Positions 46,541-58,455 of a stretch of DNA of 64,000 nucleotides are shown piece by piece. Position 1 is the first letter of the stretch. Every line of letters begins with the position of its first letter. The stretch comes from Lathyrus oleraceus (lineage: Eukaryota; Streptophyta; Magnoliopsida; Fabales; Fabaceae): positions 180,227,330 through 180,291,329 of the forward strand of contig NC_066581.1 in assembly GCF_024323335.1 (NCBI RefSeq). The letters run 5' to 3'. The notes below the pieces were generated by a model that was not told the DNA's origin, made no database searches, and saw only the letters and a list, made by a program, of their open reading frames with translations. Both the position numbers and the translations under genes were made by a program.

Positions 46541-48198
46541 CACCTACGAAACCATGCTTCTAATAGCTGTTTATTTTCTATATTTTCTATATAAATACGA
46601 TTAAAAGACAGAATGAATCGAAGAATAAACGAGTAATTAAATTTGGAATCATGTGTGTACGATTTGGAGGATTGATGTTGACTATGCTTCGAAATCCGAT
46701 GTTAGTATGGTGAAGCAGCGATACATCGATCATCCATAGGTTACATAATTGAGATCGATCAAGTTATATATATGATATAAGTAATTCTGATGCAAATTAC
46801 GGTATATATGATATACTATTTCTGTTTCATTCATTCAAACACTTAATGGTGGTTTTCCTCTGAGCGATCAATGGTCATTTGCTTCTTGATCCGACATTAG
46901 TATGGTGAAGCAATGACGTGTTGATCAATCATACTGAATTAACAATCAAGGTGTGTTTGACTGTATGAAATTATTGCATTAGGGTTCATGACGGTACAAG
47001 GGTTGTGCTGTAAGAGAGTTATGCAATTAGGGTTGTGACTGCGCAAGAGTTGTGATTTAAAGTATCAAGTGTTGATGTGAAAAACGAAGTCGATTTCAAA
47101 TGATTTGTTCATTAAAATTTTGCATCGGGGCGCTACCCCTGCAACCCCGTAAGGGGCGCCTTCCCCTGCAACCCTTGGAACCCCCGGCTAACTCTGCGTA
47201 GTGTGATCATTCGCTAAAATTTAATTTAGTTTATTTAATTAACAGAATTTAAATTAATAATAATAATAATTTTCTTATTATTGTCTTGTGGTGATCGGTT
47301 ATGGTCTTAGTTTTCCTTTATTTTGTTTTGGGATTTAAAAATACGACCTGCGTGTCGTGCCTCTCTTTTAATCTCTTAACGTAACTTCTTTTCTCATCTC
47401 ACTCCCTCGTATGTAAAACGAGTTTCTTTTATGTAATGTAATGTTATGAAGAAAGAGAATAATACAATATCAAAGGAGGACAACCTTGAAGATCTTCCTT
47501 GGAGAAGCTTAGATCGTTTCTAGGTTAACTTAGATTCTCTCATTGGCTTGGGAGAACAATTGCGCTAGGGGCCATAACTGTTTCATTTTGTATGTAAGTT
47601 GATGCATGTGAATATATGTTGATGCATATGAGAGACGATTTATATGATAAATAAGCCGGTGAGATCAGAATAATTGCAAATTCCCTCAAATTAAATATTA
47701 AGTTTATGCTTTCCAAGATTTAGCACTCATCAAGACTATTATCCAATAATGTAGGTTTCTCCTACGCGAGGTGCATATTCTATATTAGTAAGGTGTAATG
47801 GGATAATTGTAATATACAATTGCTAAAAAAAATGGGTCAAACATAACTAATTAAATTATAATAAGATTATATACGTTTAGGAGCAAGAGTTGGAAATGAT
47901 CCATGTGATGGATTGGAATAAGGAGTTTTTCACCCAACTAAAATATTTGAGAGTTATATTAGATACAATTGGAAGGAGTTCCTACCTAAATAACCTAGTT
48001 TTGTGTAATCCACCTACGCGGACTTAAAACAAAGTGAAATGTGGATCACGACCCACTAGAAAATCTTCCAACGGGATTTTCCGCATCAAATGTTGAGGGT
48101 CATTTGTTTTAAGTAAAATAGTGGGAGCATATTTAATTAAAGGCCTAATTAAATATATTATTGATATTTATATTTTTATTATTTTCATGTAGATTACC
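46541..48198 (+). other. Copia 5' leader, non-coding
   Basis: AT-rich leader without domains. GGGGCGCTACCCC at 47127 and GGGGCGCCTTCCCC at 47153 begin two 22-bp units with 26-bp period, each followed by TGCAACCC. These form short inverted repeats that could be an RNA dimer or packaging structure. Confidence 0.55.
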
Positions 48199-49092
48199 AT
48201 GACAACAAACACATCTAACAACATTTTGCGATCAATCCTTGATAAGTAAAAATTGTTTGGGATAAATAATCTCGATTGACACCAAAATCTGAGGATTGTT
48301 CGCAGACATGATAGAAGGTTGTATGTCTTGGAGAAAGCTGTTCCTGAAGAGGAACCTCCTAGTTCTGCACCCAAGGAAGAAATAGATGCTTATAAGAAGC
48401 ATGTCGATGATGCCAATGAAACTGCTTGCCTCGTGCTAACTACCATGAACTCAGAGTTGCAAAAGCAACATGAGAACATGGCAGCATTCAATGTGATCCA
48501 ACAACTGAAGATGCCCTATCAAGAGCAAGCAAGGCATGAAAGGTTTGAAGTTTCAAAATCCCCTTTTCAAGGCAAGTTAGTTGAGGGAGCCCCTGTAGGT
48601 CCCCATGTGCTCAAGATGGTTAGGTATATGGAGAACCTTGAGAGTTTGGGTTTTCCCCTTGGAAAGGAACTTGCGACTGATTTGATCTTGCAATCGTTGC
48701 CAGATAGATTCAGTCAATTTGTCCTTAATTTCAATATGAATGATATGGAAAAATATCTTCCTGAACTGCTAGCCATGTTACGAACTGCTGAGCAGAATCT
48801 GAAGTCAAAAGGGAAATCCATTCTGATGATTGGAAATGGAAAGAGACAGAACAAAAGACCCACCAAGCAGGGTGATAAAGAGAAAGGCAAGGAAGTTACC
48901 AAACCCAAACCCACTGCTCTTGCTTTGAAGCCTAATGGAGGCATAGCAATGGAATGCACCTGCTTCCATTGTGGTAAGACCGGACACTGGAAGAGAAACT
49001 TCCCAAAGTACCTGGAAGATAAGAAGAATGGAGTAGAGACTTCAACTTCAGGTGTTTTTGTTATTGAGATTAATTTATCTACTTCTGCATGA
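48199..49092 (+). pseudogene. gag: Copia gag (plus-strand element), broken near its start
   Basis: MTTNTSNNILRSILDK at 48199, TAA, KLFGINNLD, TGA in place of a Trp codon, then open through LYVLEKAVPEEEPPSS, MPYQEQARHERFEVSK, LVEGAPVGPHVLKMVRYMENL, LATDLILQSLPDRFSQFVLNFN. A zinc knuckle CFHCGKTGHWKRNF has its last Cys replaced by Phe. Ends at TGA 49092, in the position of a Trp codon just before protease. Confidence 0.88.
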
Positions 49093-50315
49093 TGGGTATT
49101 AGACACTGGATGCGGTTCTCACATTTGTACCAATGTGTAGGGGCTAAAAAGGAGTAGAGATTTGGTAAAAGGTGAAGTTGACCTATGAGTTGGCAATCAG
49201 GCAAAGGTTGCTGCTTGACCTCTGTTTCTTGTTTAGACAAGTTTGGTTTTTCATTTATAATAAAGAACAATTGTTGCTCCATTTATTTGAATGATATATT
49301 CTATGCTACTGCACAAATGAATAATAGACTATATGTCATTGATCTTGAAATGCCTATTTATAACATTAATACTAAAAGGATGAAACCTAATGAGTTAAAT
49401 CCAACTTACCTTTGGCATTGTCGATTAGGCCACATAAATGAGAAACGCATTTCCAAACTCCATAAAGATGGACTCTTGGACTCTTTTGATTATGTATCAT
49501 ATGAGACATGAAGATCTTGTTTAATTGGAAAGATGACAAAGTCTCCATTCACAGGAAAAGGTGAAAGAGCTAATGATCTTTTGGCCCTCATAGATACTGA
49601 TGTATGTGGACCATTGAACATACCAGCCGGAGGAGGTTTTCAGTACTTCATCACATTTACTGATGATTTCAGTAGATATGGTTATGTGTATTTAATGAAA
49701 CACAAATCAGAGTCCTTTGAAAAGTTCAAGGAATTCAAGAATGAAGTACAAAACCAAATAGGTAAGAATATTAAAACTCTTCGATCAGATCGAGGTGGTG
49801 AGCATTTAAGCCTAGAGTTTGATGACCATCTAAAAGAGTGTGGGATCCTATCCCAACTTATTCCTCCTAGAACACCCCAATGGAACGGTGTATCTGAGAG
49901 AAGAAACCAAACCTTATTAGATATGGTCCGATCCATGATGAGTCACGCAGATCTTCCAAACTCCTTTTAGGGACATGCACTCTTGACAACATCTTACACA
50001 CTTAACCGCGTTCCATCGAAAAAGGTTAAGAAGACACCATATGAGATATGGAGTGGTAAGATACCACATATGTCTTACATGAAGATTTGGGATTGTGAAG
50101 TTTATGTGAAACGACAAATTTTAACTAAGCTTGAGCCCAAATCTGAAAAATGCTTATTTGTGGGATATCCTAAAGAAAACAGGAGGGTATTACTTCTACA
50201 ATCCTTCTGAGGGCAAAGTATTTGTCGCTCGAACTGGAGTTTTCCTAGAAAAGGATTTTATTTCCAAAGGAATCAGTAGGAGGAAAGTAGAGCTTGAAGA
50301 AATTCTAGAATCATA
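49093..50315 (+). pseudogene. Copia protease and integrase (plus-strand element)
   Basis: Protease motif VLDTGCGSHICTNV at 49097 is followed by three stops and a frame change near 49190. Then FIIKNNCCSIYLND, LWHCRLGHINEKRISKLHKDGLL (pre-integrase zinc region), a stop, IGKMTKSPF, first Asp in LIDTDVCGPL, second in TLRSDRGGEH, Glu in PQWNGVSERRNQT. A TAG follows near 49968, a frameshift near 50165 and an end at 50315. The three catalytic residues survive, but the frame does not. Confidence 0.9.
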
Positions 50316-51935
50316 AACATTTATACACCTATGGAGGAATTAGAGCAGGAAACACAAGTACATGTGGAAGAGCAACCTGCTCAAGTAGAACAAGACCAAC
50401 GTAGGTCAAGCAGGATACATCACCTACTTGAGAGATATGGATATCTCATAACTGATCAAGGTGATGTATTACTCATGGATCAAGATGAGCCTGTGACCTA
50501 CTAAGAGGCCATAACTGGTCCTTATTCTGAGAACTGGCTAGAAGACGTGAAATCTAAAATGGATTCCATGTACACAAACTAGGTTTAGACCTTTGTAGAG
50601 CCTCCTGTAGGAGTTAACCCCATAGGATGCAAGTGGGTCTTCAAAAAGAAGACTGACATGGATGGTAAGGTACATACCTATAAGGCAAGACTGGTTGCAA
50701 AAGGATATAAACAAATTCATGGGGTTGACTATGATGAAACCTTTTCACCATTTGCAATGCTTAAATCTGTTCGGATTTTACTTGCTATCATTGCATATCA
50801 TGATTATGAAATATGGTAGATGGATGTCAAAACTGCTTTCCTTAATGGGAATCTTCTTGAGGATGTGTACATGACATAACCTGGAGAATTTGACATACCA
50901 AAATAAGCCCAAAAGATATGTAAGTTACAAAGATCAATCTATTGATTGAAGCAAGCTTCCAGAAGCTGGAATCTTCATTTTGATGAAATAGTAAAACAAT
51001 ATGGATTCATCAAGAATGAAGATGGGCCTTGTATCTACAAGAAGGTTAGTGGGAGCATGATTGTCTTCCTAGTATTATATGTAGATGACATACTACTCAT
51101 TGGAAATGATGTCCCTACCCTATAACAAGTAAAGTCTTGGTTGGGGAAATGCTTTTCTATGAAGGACCTAGGTGAATCTGCCTATATATTAGGAATCAGA
51201 ATCTATAGAGATATATCACAAAATCTGCTTGGCCTAAGTCAGAGTACATACATAGACAAAGTGCTGAGATGCTTTAATATGCACGATTCCAAGAAATGAT
51301 TCATACCTATGCAACATGACATGTGTCTATCAAAAACACAATGCTCTTCAACTAATGAAGAAAGGGATCACATGAATAAGATTCCATATGTATCTGCAAT
51401 AGGATCTATCATGTATGCCATGTTATGTACTCGACCAGATGTCTCGTATGCTTTAAGTGCAATGAGTAGGTACCAATCTGATCCTAGTGATGCGCATTAG
51501 GTAGCTGTCAAGAATATCCTTAAGTATTTGAGAAGGACTAATGAGTCATTCTTAATATATGGAGGTCAGGAAGAGCTTGCAGTAATTGGATACACTGATG
51601 TTAGCTTCCAAACAGATAAGGATGACTTTAGATCACAATATGGTTATGTGTTTTGCTTAAACAGTGGCGTTGTGAGCTGGAAAAGTTCAAAGCAAGATAC
51701 AATTGCTGATTCTACAACCGAGGCCGAGTATATTGCTGCCTCAAGTGCAACAAAGGAAGCTATTTGGATCAAAAAGTTCATTAGTGAACTTGGCATGGTT
51801 CCTAGCATTGTGGATCCCATTGATCTCTATTGTGATAACAATGGTGCTATTGCACAAGCTAAGGAGCCTAGATCTGACCAACCATCCAAAGACATACTTA
51901 GGCGTTATCACCTCATTCGAGATATAATAGATTGA
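50316..51935 (+). pseudogene. Copia RT and RNase H (plus-strand element)
   Basis: RT motifs: VGVNPIGCKWVFKKK, ARLVAKGYKQIHGVDYDETFSPF, MDVKTAFLNGNLLEDVYM, LKQASRSWN and catalytic VLYVDDILLIGND at about 51080. RNase H motifs: IGYTDVSFQTDKDDF, STTEAEYIAAS, LYCDNNGAIAQA. At least eight in-frame stops are spread through it, several in place of Trp, Gln or Arg codons. Confidence 0.9.
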
Positions 51936-52065
51936 TGAGATGTGAAAATATGCAGAGTACCTACAATTGACAATATTGTTGACCCACTGACAAAGCCTCT
52001 TGCGCAGCAGAAGCATGATGACCATACTAGATCTATGGCCATTAGGGGTACGCCTGATTGGCTCT

Positions 52066-52081
52066 AGTGCTAGTGGAAGAT
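52066..52081 (+). other. Copia polypurine tract
   Basis: AGTGCTAGTGGAAGAT directly precedes the 3' LTR start at 52082; the purine-rich GTGGAAGAT part is the likely plus-strand primer. Confidence 0.7.
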
Positions 52082-52234
52082 TGTTGGTGTAAGCCCTAGA
52101 GGCCAATACTTTTGGTACTTGTATCGAATTATTTATTAATAATAAAAGGATTTTTCTTTATTATGTGTGTTTAATAAAGTCCCTAGAATAGATAGTCCGT
52201 TTAATGTATCAAGTGTGATTTAATCATGAGATCC
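52082..52234 (+). repeat. 3' LTR of the plus-strand copia, first 153 bp only
   Basis: Matches 45143-45295 with few differences up to GAGATCC. There the 5' LTR continues with CATTAAACATT but this copy meets a new LTR start. Confidence 0.9.
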
Positions 52235-53953
52235 TGTAGCGGTAAATTCATGATCATCAAGCTATGGATAAGCTAGAGATCAATAAAACCAGAGTCGCCA
52301 CCGCGCTTTAATTGTTTCCAAGGGAAAAGGGAAAAAGTACGAACAAAACCCAAAAGTAAGAAGTTTTCAAATCAAAACTAGTAAAATGTCAGAGATTACA
52401 GGTAAGGGGGTTGGTTACATAGAGGGAGGGTGTTAGCACCCAAAGTGTCCTAGGTACTCCTAGGGAGCCCTTTTTGTATGCATATGTATTTTGTACGAAA
52501 TGATGTTTACAAAGAAATAGAATGGGGGGATGAGAAAAGAATTCATTAATTATATTTTTGTGTTTGACAAGCCCTTCGGACTTGTGCCTACGTACGAACA
52601 TAAAAAAGAGGGATCAAAACCTCGTAGTTCGTGATACAAATTTCAAAGTGGATGCATTGCTTTTAATAAAAATTAAGTTTGAAAGGCACAAAGGCCTAAA
52701 AATGGTTTGAATGAGTTAGTTCTTTTTGGCTTTTTGAAAGTTTAAGTCAAGTATAGTTAAGTTTATTTACAACTTTGATTTAAGAAAAAAAGTTTGAAAA
52801 TACAATGGCATAAGGCCAAAGTTTCTATCTTTTTGCAAAGTGGTCAAAGTTTAGAACAAAAAAAGTTCAATCAAAAAAGATTTTGAAAAGGGAGGGAGAG
52901 ATTTTGAAATTAAAGAAATGGGGAGAAGATGAAGAGACTAATCCTATGCACAAAATTAAAAGTTAAGAGTTGAAAAGATCTGACCAAATGGGTAGCAATC
53001 CAATAGACAAGAATGTCAATAGAAACCCAGAATTCCCTTGGACACTTAGAAACAAGCAACACACAAATGCACAATTATATTATCTTGAAGAGCAAAGGAA
53101 TCAAATAATGATAGCCACATCCAAGCTTTAGCCACTCCATGATCTTCTTCAAATTAGCCCATGTAACAAATGAATTCCACAAGTCATAGATTCAAGATAA
53201 TAGCTTCATAATGATCATTTTGTAGATGAACTGAGAGGGATCTTGAATGATGTGCCAGATGAAGTTTCAAATTGTAAGTACTTGGTTTCTCAATAAGTTG
53301 GCATTAGCCAAGTCCTTTAGCATAGGAAGGTTGCCTAAGTTCTAAGTCCAAGCATAATTGGATCCTGTCATGTAAAGAGAAGTGATAAAGATGTTGATAA
53401 GAGTCTTATGAAAAAAGGGGAATTCAAAAATGTTGAGAATTGAAGGAGTTGTGATCTTTAGAATTTTGACTTCAAAATGTTGACTTTTAGGTCAAACCCC
53501 TTGGAACAAGCTTGTGTACTTGGACTTTTCTTGCATTTCAAAGCACATGGGTGATAATATGAACTCAAGATAAGGTGTCCTTGTCTGTCCCTTGATTAAA
53601 TTGCTCAAAGATTGAAGTTTCTTGTTGAAGAAGGCATGGAAATAAACACATGAACCTTTGACTTTCTTTGGGAGTAAGCCATCAAACTTTGAGATGCTTT
53701 TGATTTGAAGAGCCCTACCTTGCACAATATACTCAAATTAAACAAGACATATTTTTGGTATTTTAATTAGTGGTTATATAAGCAATTAATCATGTAAACA
53801 CAAAGGTAAAACAAACCACCAAAGAGGTGCTTGGTGATCCCTGCAAGAAGCAAACTCAAAGATGGATGAGGGAATGACCAAGATGTGACCTTGTTTGTGT
53901 ACAAGGATGCAAATGAGATATGGGATCTTATGGTTAAAAATTAGGGTATTACA
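52235..53953 (-). repeat. Short Ogre-like LTR (1.7 kb), minus orientation, probably solo or truncated
   Basis: On the plus strand it begins TGTAGCGGTAAATTC and ends AGGGTATTACA, that is TG...CA on the minus strand. Its minus-strand end region is very similar to the end of the Ogre LTR at 58456-63012, and its start TGTAATACCC resembles TGTAAGACCCC. About 2.8 kb of middle sequence is lacking relative to that LTR. Flanks GATCC and CCACC do not match, so no target duplication. No gene inside. Confidence 0.8.
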
Positions 53954-54720
53954 CCACCAATTAGAGTTGTGTGAGATGATTGGACATTATTCTGTATCTT
54001 TATTATATTTTCCCTGGTTGTCAGCCGATTTTATGGTGGATCCTCTATCAGATCGATATCTATTAAGTTCACCTTTAATTGATCATCATTGATTGGCTTG
54101 TTAAAGTGACTTCTCCTTTTAAGTCTTAGACTATATTTATGACATTTCCTTTCTATTCCTTGATCACCCTTCAATATTCCTGCCATCTTCTACAGGATAC
54201 TTTAACGTGAGGTTTAAAGTGGACAACGCCGCCTCTTGAGTATTGAACGAGGGTCTGCCAATAAGAATGTTATATGGGGAAGCAACATTGATAATTAGAT
54301 ACCTTACCTGAATACTTTTCACATTGTATCTACTGCCAAAAGTTATCATTATGGAAAATGGCCTAGCACCTGCACATGCTTTCCAGAGAATCCCACTAAA
54401 GTACCTTTAAATGGTAGCAACTCGGCGGTATCGAAATTAATCCCCTTGAATGCATCCCAATATAGAACATCTGCTGAAATTTCTGGGTCTACTAACACCT
54501 GCTTTACGCTCCAGTAACAGATCTGAACTTTAATCACCATTGGGTCGTTTCTATGAGCCATCACTCCTTCTAAGTCTCTTATGGAGGAATTGACCACGAA
54601 CGGGTCCTCCTTCCCCTCAGAAGGTGGCTTTTGTTTAATGTGCATCATTGACCGAGCATATCTTTTTCTATCCGAACTAGTTTATCCTTCTCCCGTGAAT
54701 CCCCATGCTATATTATTTCG
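53954..54720 (-). pseudogene. Tat/Ogre-type gypsy gag-protease fragment
   Basis: Minus strand from 54720: IAWGFTGEG, stop, SSDRKRYARSMMHIKQKP, then the protease VMAHRNDPMVIKVQI, VLVDPEISADVLYWDAFKG (the active-site DTGSS-type motif here DPEIS), LLPFKGTLVGFSGKHVQVLGHFP, stop, YLIINVASPYNILIGRPSFN, ALSTLNLTLKYPVEDG. A degraded linker follows to about 54000. The spacing is that of Tat-clade proteases. Both ends are cut by LTRs. Confidence 0.85.
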
Positions 54721-57222
54721 TGTATGATAGGTCTATCGCACCATAAAAAATACTTGAGCGCATCGCACGCGTTAAGATACAACAGAGTCGCCACCGAACT
54801 TTATTTATTCCAAAAGGAAAGGGAAAATATCGATAAAACCTAGGGGAAGAGAAAAAATGCAAGGAAGTCGGTTATGCTAGGGAAAGGTATTAGCACTCCT
54901 CACATCTATCGTACTAAACGAGAACCATTTTGACTGTTCTTGTGAATGGATGTTACTATATAAAGGTTACCTACAAAAGGAGAGAAAAAAGGTTTTTAAT
55001 TAGTGTTCTTGCCAAGGATTAGAGCCCTCATGCCTACGTGTTCTCATAGTTCAATGATAAAACAGAGCTCCGTAGTTCATGGTAGAAAATACGGATTTGT
55101 TGGTTGTTTTTATTAAAGAATGTTAACGTTCTTGTTCTAGAAGTTAAACATTGCTTGTATGGTCGCGCATGAGAGATTTAAGTGTTTATTTGCGGTAGAA
55201 TGGATGCACTTGGATTTCATTCTAGCAGTTAAACGTAGCTTGTATGCTCGTGCATGGGAGGCTTAAGCGTTATTCATATTATGGTTGAACGAAAATAACA
55301 TGTCCTTTGTGAAAAGCTTTTGAATGTCCTAAAATGAAAAATTGAGTTTGATGGGTTGTGACTGATTTTAATTTGAAAAAATATCGTCTTAATTTGAAAT
55401 ACACTAAAGTCCATGAATAGAGATGAATACTTTGAACAACTGGGTTAGGTGTCCCGTATTCAAAGATATTCAGAATAAGGGTAGGAATACTCCCTCTTAT
55501 TCTTTCTCCATTTCTTAAGGCTCGTGGCATATAATTCAAATCGTATTTTTAAGTGTTTTTGAATTTATTTGAAAAAATGTTTTCAATCTTAAATGAACAA
55601 GGAAAATAAAAGGATGGATGAAGTCCAACAATGATCAGGGCCTTGATGTCCATTCTGCTTCAGAGTCTTGGAAGGGAAGTCTTGAACTTGAGATTCGGTG
55701 TAGTGCACGTACCAAGTATAATCAAATCAAATGACCAAAAGACTTATGCTCACTTGAATGAATGGGGAAACATGATAATTATTCAAAGTAATTAATTGAT
55801 CAAGAATAAACTTGATCAACTAATCAAAGGTATGAACATGTCAAAACGCACATTAAACACAAGGAAATGTAAGAAATTAGCATGGCATTGAAAATTACAA
55901 TTAAACATGTTGGAACCTAATTTTTAATGAATTTTAATGAAGAATTAAAGAAACTCCATAATTAAATTCAATTAAATTCTAAAAGAGGAAATACTTTAAT
56001 TTACCAAATTCATGCATTTTCTTTGAATTATCATGAATTAAAATTTGCATTGTCATGAATTAAAAATATGGAAAAAATTGACAAAAGAATTGAAAAAAAA
56101 CAAGCAACTAAGCAATTAGCAATTAATTCTGCAGGGGTGCATAAGCTAGGGGGTGTGCAACTTGGAAACAGAGGTTTGGGCCTATCTAATAAGGCCCAAA
56201 CACAAAGCATTGTTGTTTGGTTCAGCAAGGGGTATAACAAGCAAAACAGTAATGTAAAAAGTAAAACAGTGGGCTTGTGCACCAAGGCCCACACGAAAAA
56301 TGCAAGAGAAAGAAGAAAAATTCAGCATCACATTTCTTCATCTCTACACATCATGCTCATGTTAATGTTAAAAACACCACCATCAGATCTTTGCCCTACC
56401 GCGCCGGAGTTGGCCGGAATCACCAAATAGCACCACCAATCTACTATCATCAACCTACTCTTTCTTAATCTCTCATCAATTCATGCCAAAGATTAACTAA
56501 ATTTTTAAATTGCACCAATAAATGAACCCTAACCTTTAAAACAAAAATTAAATGTTGGAGGAGAAGAATCAAGTCCCCAAACCTTGGAGCTTTGATTCTT
56601 CCATTCAACAGATAAATTGTGGTATGAAAATTTCAGTAAATAAAGAAGTGAAAAAAATTCATCGACCTACAAGACGGAGGTTTGTCCTGGAAATTGTTGG
56701 AATCAGAAGATGATGAAGATGAAGAAACCCATAGAATCTTTATTTCGATAAGCTAATTAATTTCTTGCTGAAGATACTCCGATCGCTTCCTTTTTCCTCC
56801 TTGAATGTAGTGTAGAAATCGAAATTGGATTGTGGTTGTTGTTGATTATGTGTTCAATGTAACAATAGCAAGGTGTAGTAATGTATTGTAGGGGTCTTAG
56901 CATAATTGGTTGCAAGATTCAAGGTGAAGCTTGCTCCAACAATGGTGTTTTGGAGCTTTGGTGTGAGGTGAAAGATATAAATTGCGAGAGTAGAAATTCT
57001 AAGTTTTTAGTGATTGTTGAATGAGTGAATGAATATGGTAATGGTTTATGAGTCCATCTAGATTGAAGAAAGTGATGAGTTTATATAAGTGAATTGTTCT
57101 AACCATTTCAGGCACTTTTCCAGGAAATGGAGGTTAGAAGTTAGGGCATCAGATAGTGTTAGGTGATCTCGTGAGCAATTTGGTCATGAAGTTAACAACG
57201 TTAGTGAGCCGTTAGATGATAA
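54721..57222 (-). repeat. Ogre/Tat-type LTR sequence, minus orientation
   Basis: Begins TGTATGATAGG on the plus strand (LTR 3' end on the minus strand). It then carries AGAGTCGCCACCGAAC near 54785, GGTATTAGCACT (54887-54898) and a degenerate version of the hairpin near 54906. The middle resembles 31370-31720 (AGAGCTCCGTGGTT- and AAGGGTAGGAAT-like stretches). The other end was not found and may be cut by the LTR at 57223. No domain; the 120-codon frame at 56068 has none either. Confidence 0.6.
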
Positions 57223-58455
57223 TGTGAAAACGTATCGTATATTTGACTTAATATGCATTGCTTTTTACTTGATTTTCCATAGTATTACGCCGTATTTTAT
57301 GTTTATTTCAGGTATTTATCAAATAAGAGATGTCTAGGCAAGAAAAGGGGAAAATAACTAAAAGGAAAGAAAAATGGAAGAAAATGGAAGAAAATGGAGG
57401 AGAAATGAAGAAAGGCGTGGCGCCCACCACATTTGAAGAAGATGGAGCCCACCACATGGAAGAGTGGCGCCCGCCACAAGGAATTAAGAAGGGTGGCGCC
57501 CATCATATTAGGAGAATGTGGCGCCCACCACACATTAAAGTGGCGCCCGCCACGTATATCAAATTAGGGTTGTGGCAACCGACACCAACCTTGTCTTCCT
57601 TGTTTCTCTCCATAATTTTCTCCATGTTTGGGTTTTACTTTTTCAACAAACCACTCCCCACTAGTAGAAACCCAATGCTACTTTTAAGGAGAGTGGGGAG
57701 TATATATGGGATGGTTGGTTTTTACGAAAAGGGGGGCATTTTTCAAGTCAGATTTTGTTGTTAGATTTTCTTAGGCAGTTTCCTACTTTGTAAAAGCAAT
57801 AGATTCTCCACATCAGGGAGTATTGCAATTATTATTTAAGCATCTGAATTTGATTGTAACCGTGTACCCGATTGCCAATGCTTGTCGACATTGTTTAATT
57901 TGAAGAATCAGTATAAATTCTAAGTTCTTGATTTATATTCCAGGGTTTATTTTAATTTCCGTTTTAATTACTTATGCCTTATTGTATGCTTAATTGTCTG
58001 AATATCATGTCTGTTACCGGATCCATGTCCGGTTAAACCCGTAGGTATGTGTATGTAAAGACCGTCGAAATAACGGGATTCATAAATAATTGGTTTTAGT
58101 TTCTTGTTTTATTCAAAATTGTTTTTCATACGAGAGTACAAAGCAAATAAAGGTTACAGTCAATAAGAACGAGAGTTTGAGATTTTAACCAGATAACTGA
58201 AACTAGGCATTAATCCTAAACACAGCGAGAGCGTTTTAGGATTAATTAGACTTTATTCATATTCAAAAATTACTTTTAAATTCGTAATGAGACCACGAGA
58301 GCCTAGCATTTTGGTTTAAGAGTATGGTTTGAGTCAATAAAAACGAGAGTGTGAGACAAAGTCCTTTTTATAAATAATTTCTACTGAAGAATATTTCGAT
58401 CTTTAAGATTACACCAACTATCTATCGAATCCCTGAAGTTTGATGCATTACATAT
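57223..58455 (+). repeat. Athila-type LTR, interrupted by the Ogre element
   Basis: Starts TGTGAAAACGTATCG and has the Athila-like segment with CAGGTATTTATCAAATAAG near 57310. It contains six GTGGCGCCCRCCAC-type motifs (57417-57553), a purine-rich stretch before them, and repeated AATAA(G/A)AACGAGAGTTTGAGA-like stretches near 58165 and 58340. It stops at CATAT, where the Ogre LTR begins. The 144-codon open frame at 57330 spans the motif array and is not conserved. Confidence 0.65.
57417..57553 (+). repeat. Six-copy GTGGCGCCCRCCAC array
   Basis: Copies at 57417, 57443 (TGGAGCCCACCAC), 57464, 57493, 57518 and 57540, spaced 21 to 29 bases. Each is nearly self-complementary around GGCGCC and GC-rich within AT-rich DNA. 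Confidence 0.9.

Larger units (their letters stand above)
45143..52234 (+). mobile_element. Decayed Ty1/copia element, 3' LTR interrupted
   Basis: Plus-strand element: 5' LTR 45143-46527, iMet-type primer site, about 1.65 kb leader, gag, protease, integrase, RT, RNase H, purine tract and the first 153 bp of the 3' LTR (52082-52234). It is broken off at GAGATCC by another LTR. Many in-frame stops make it inactive. Lineage within copia was not assigned; it is clearly distinct from SIRE in LTR, gag and pol. Confidence 0.9.

Noticed and set aside
56068..56430. 120-codon plus-strand frame
   Set aside because: Lies in LTR-like non-coding sequence, no domain, not conserved.
57330..57764. 144-codon frame with repeated APTT/PPH segments
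   Set aside because: It reads through the GTGGCGCCC array of an LTR; the repeats explain the pattern.
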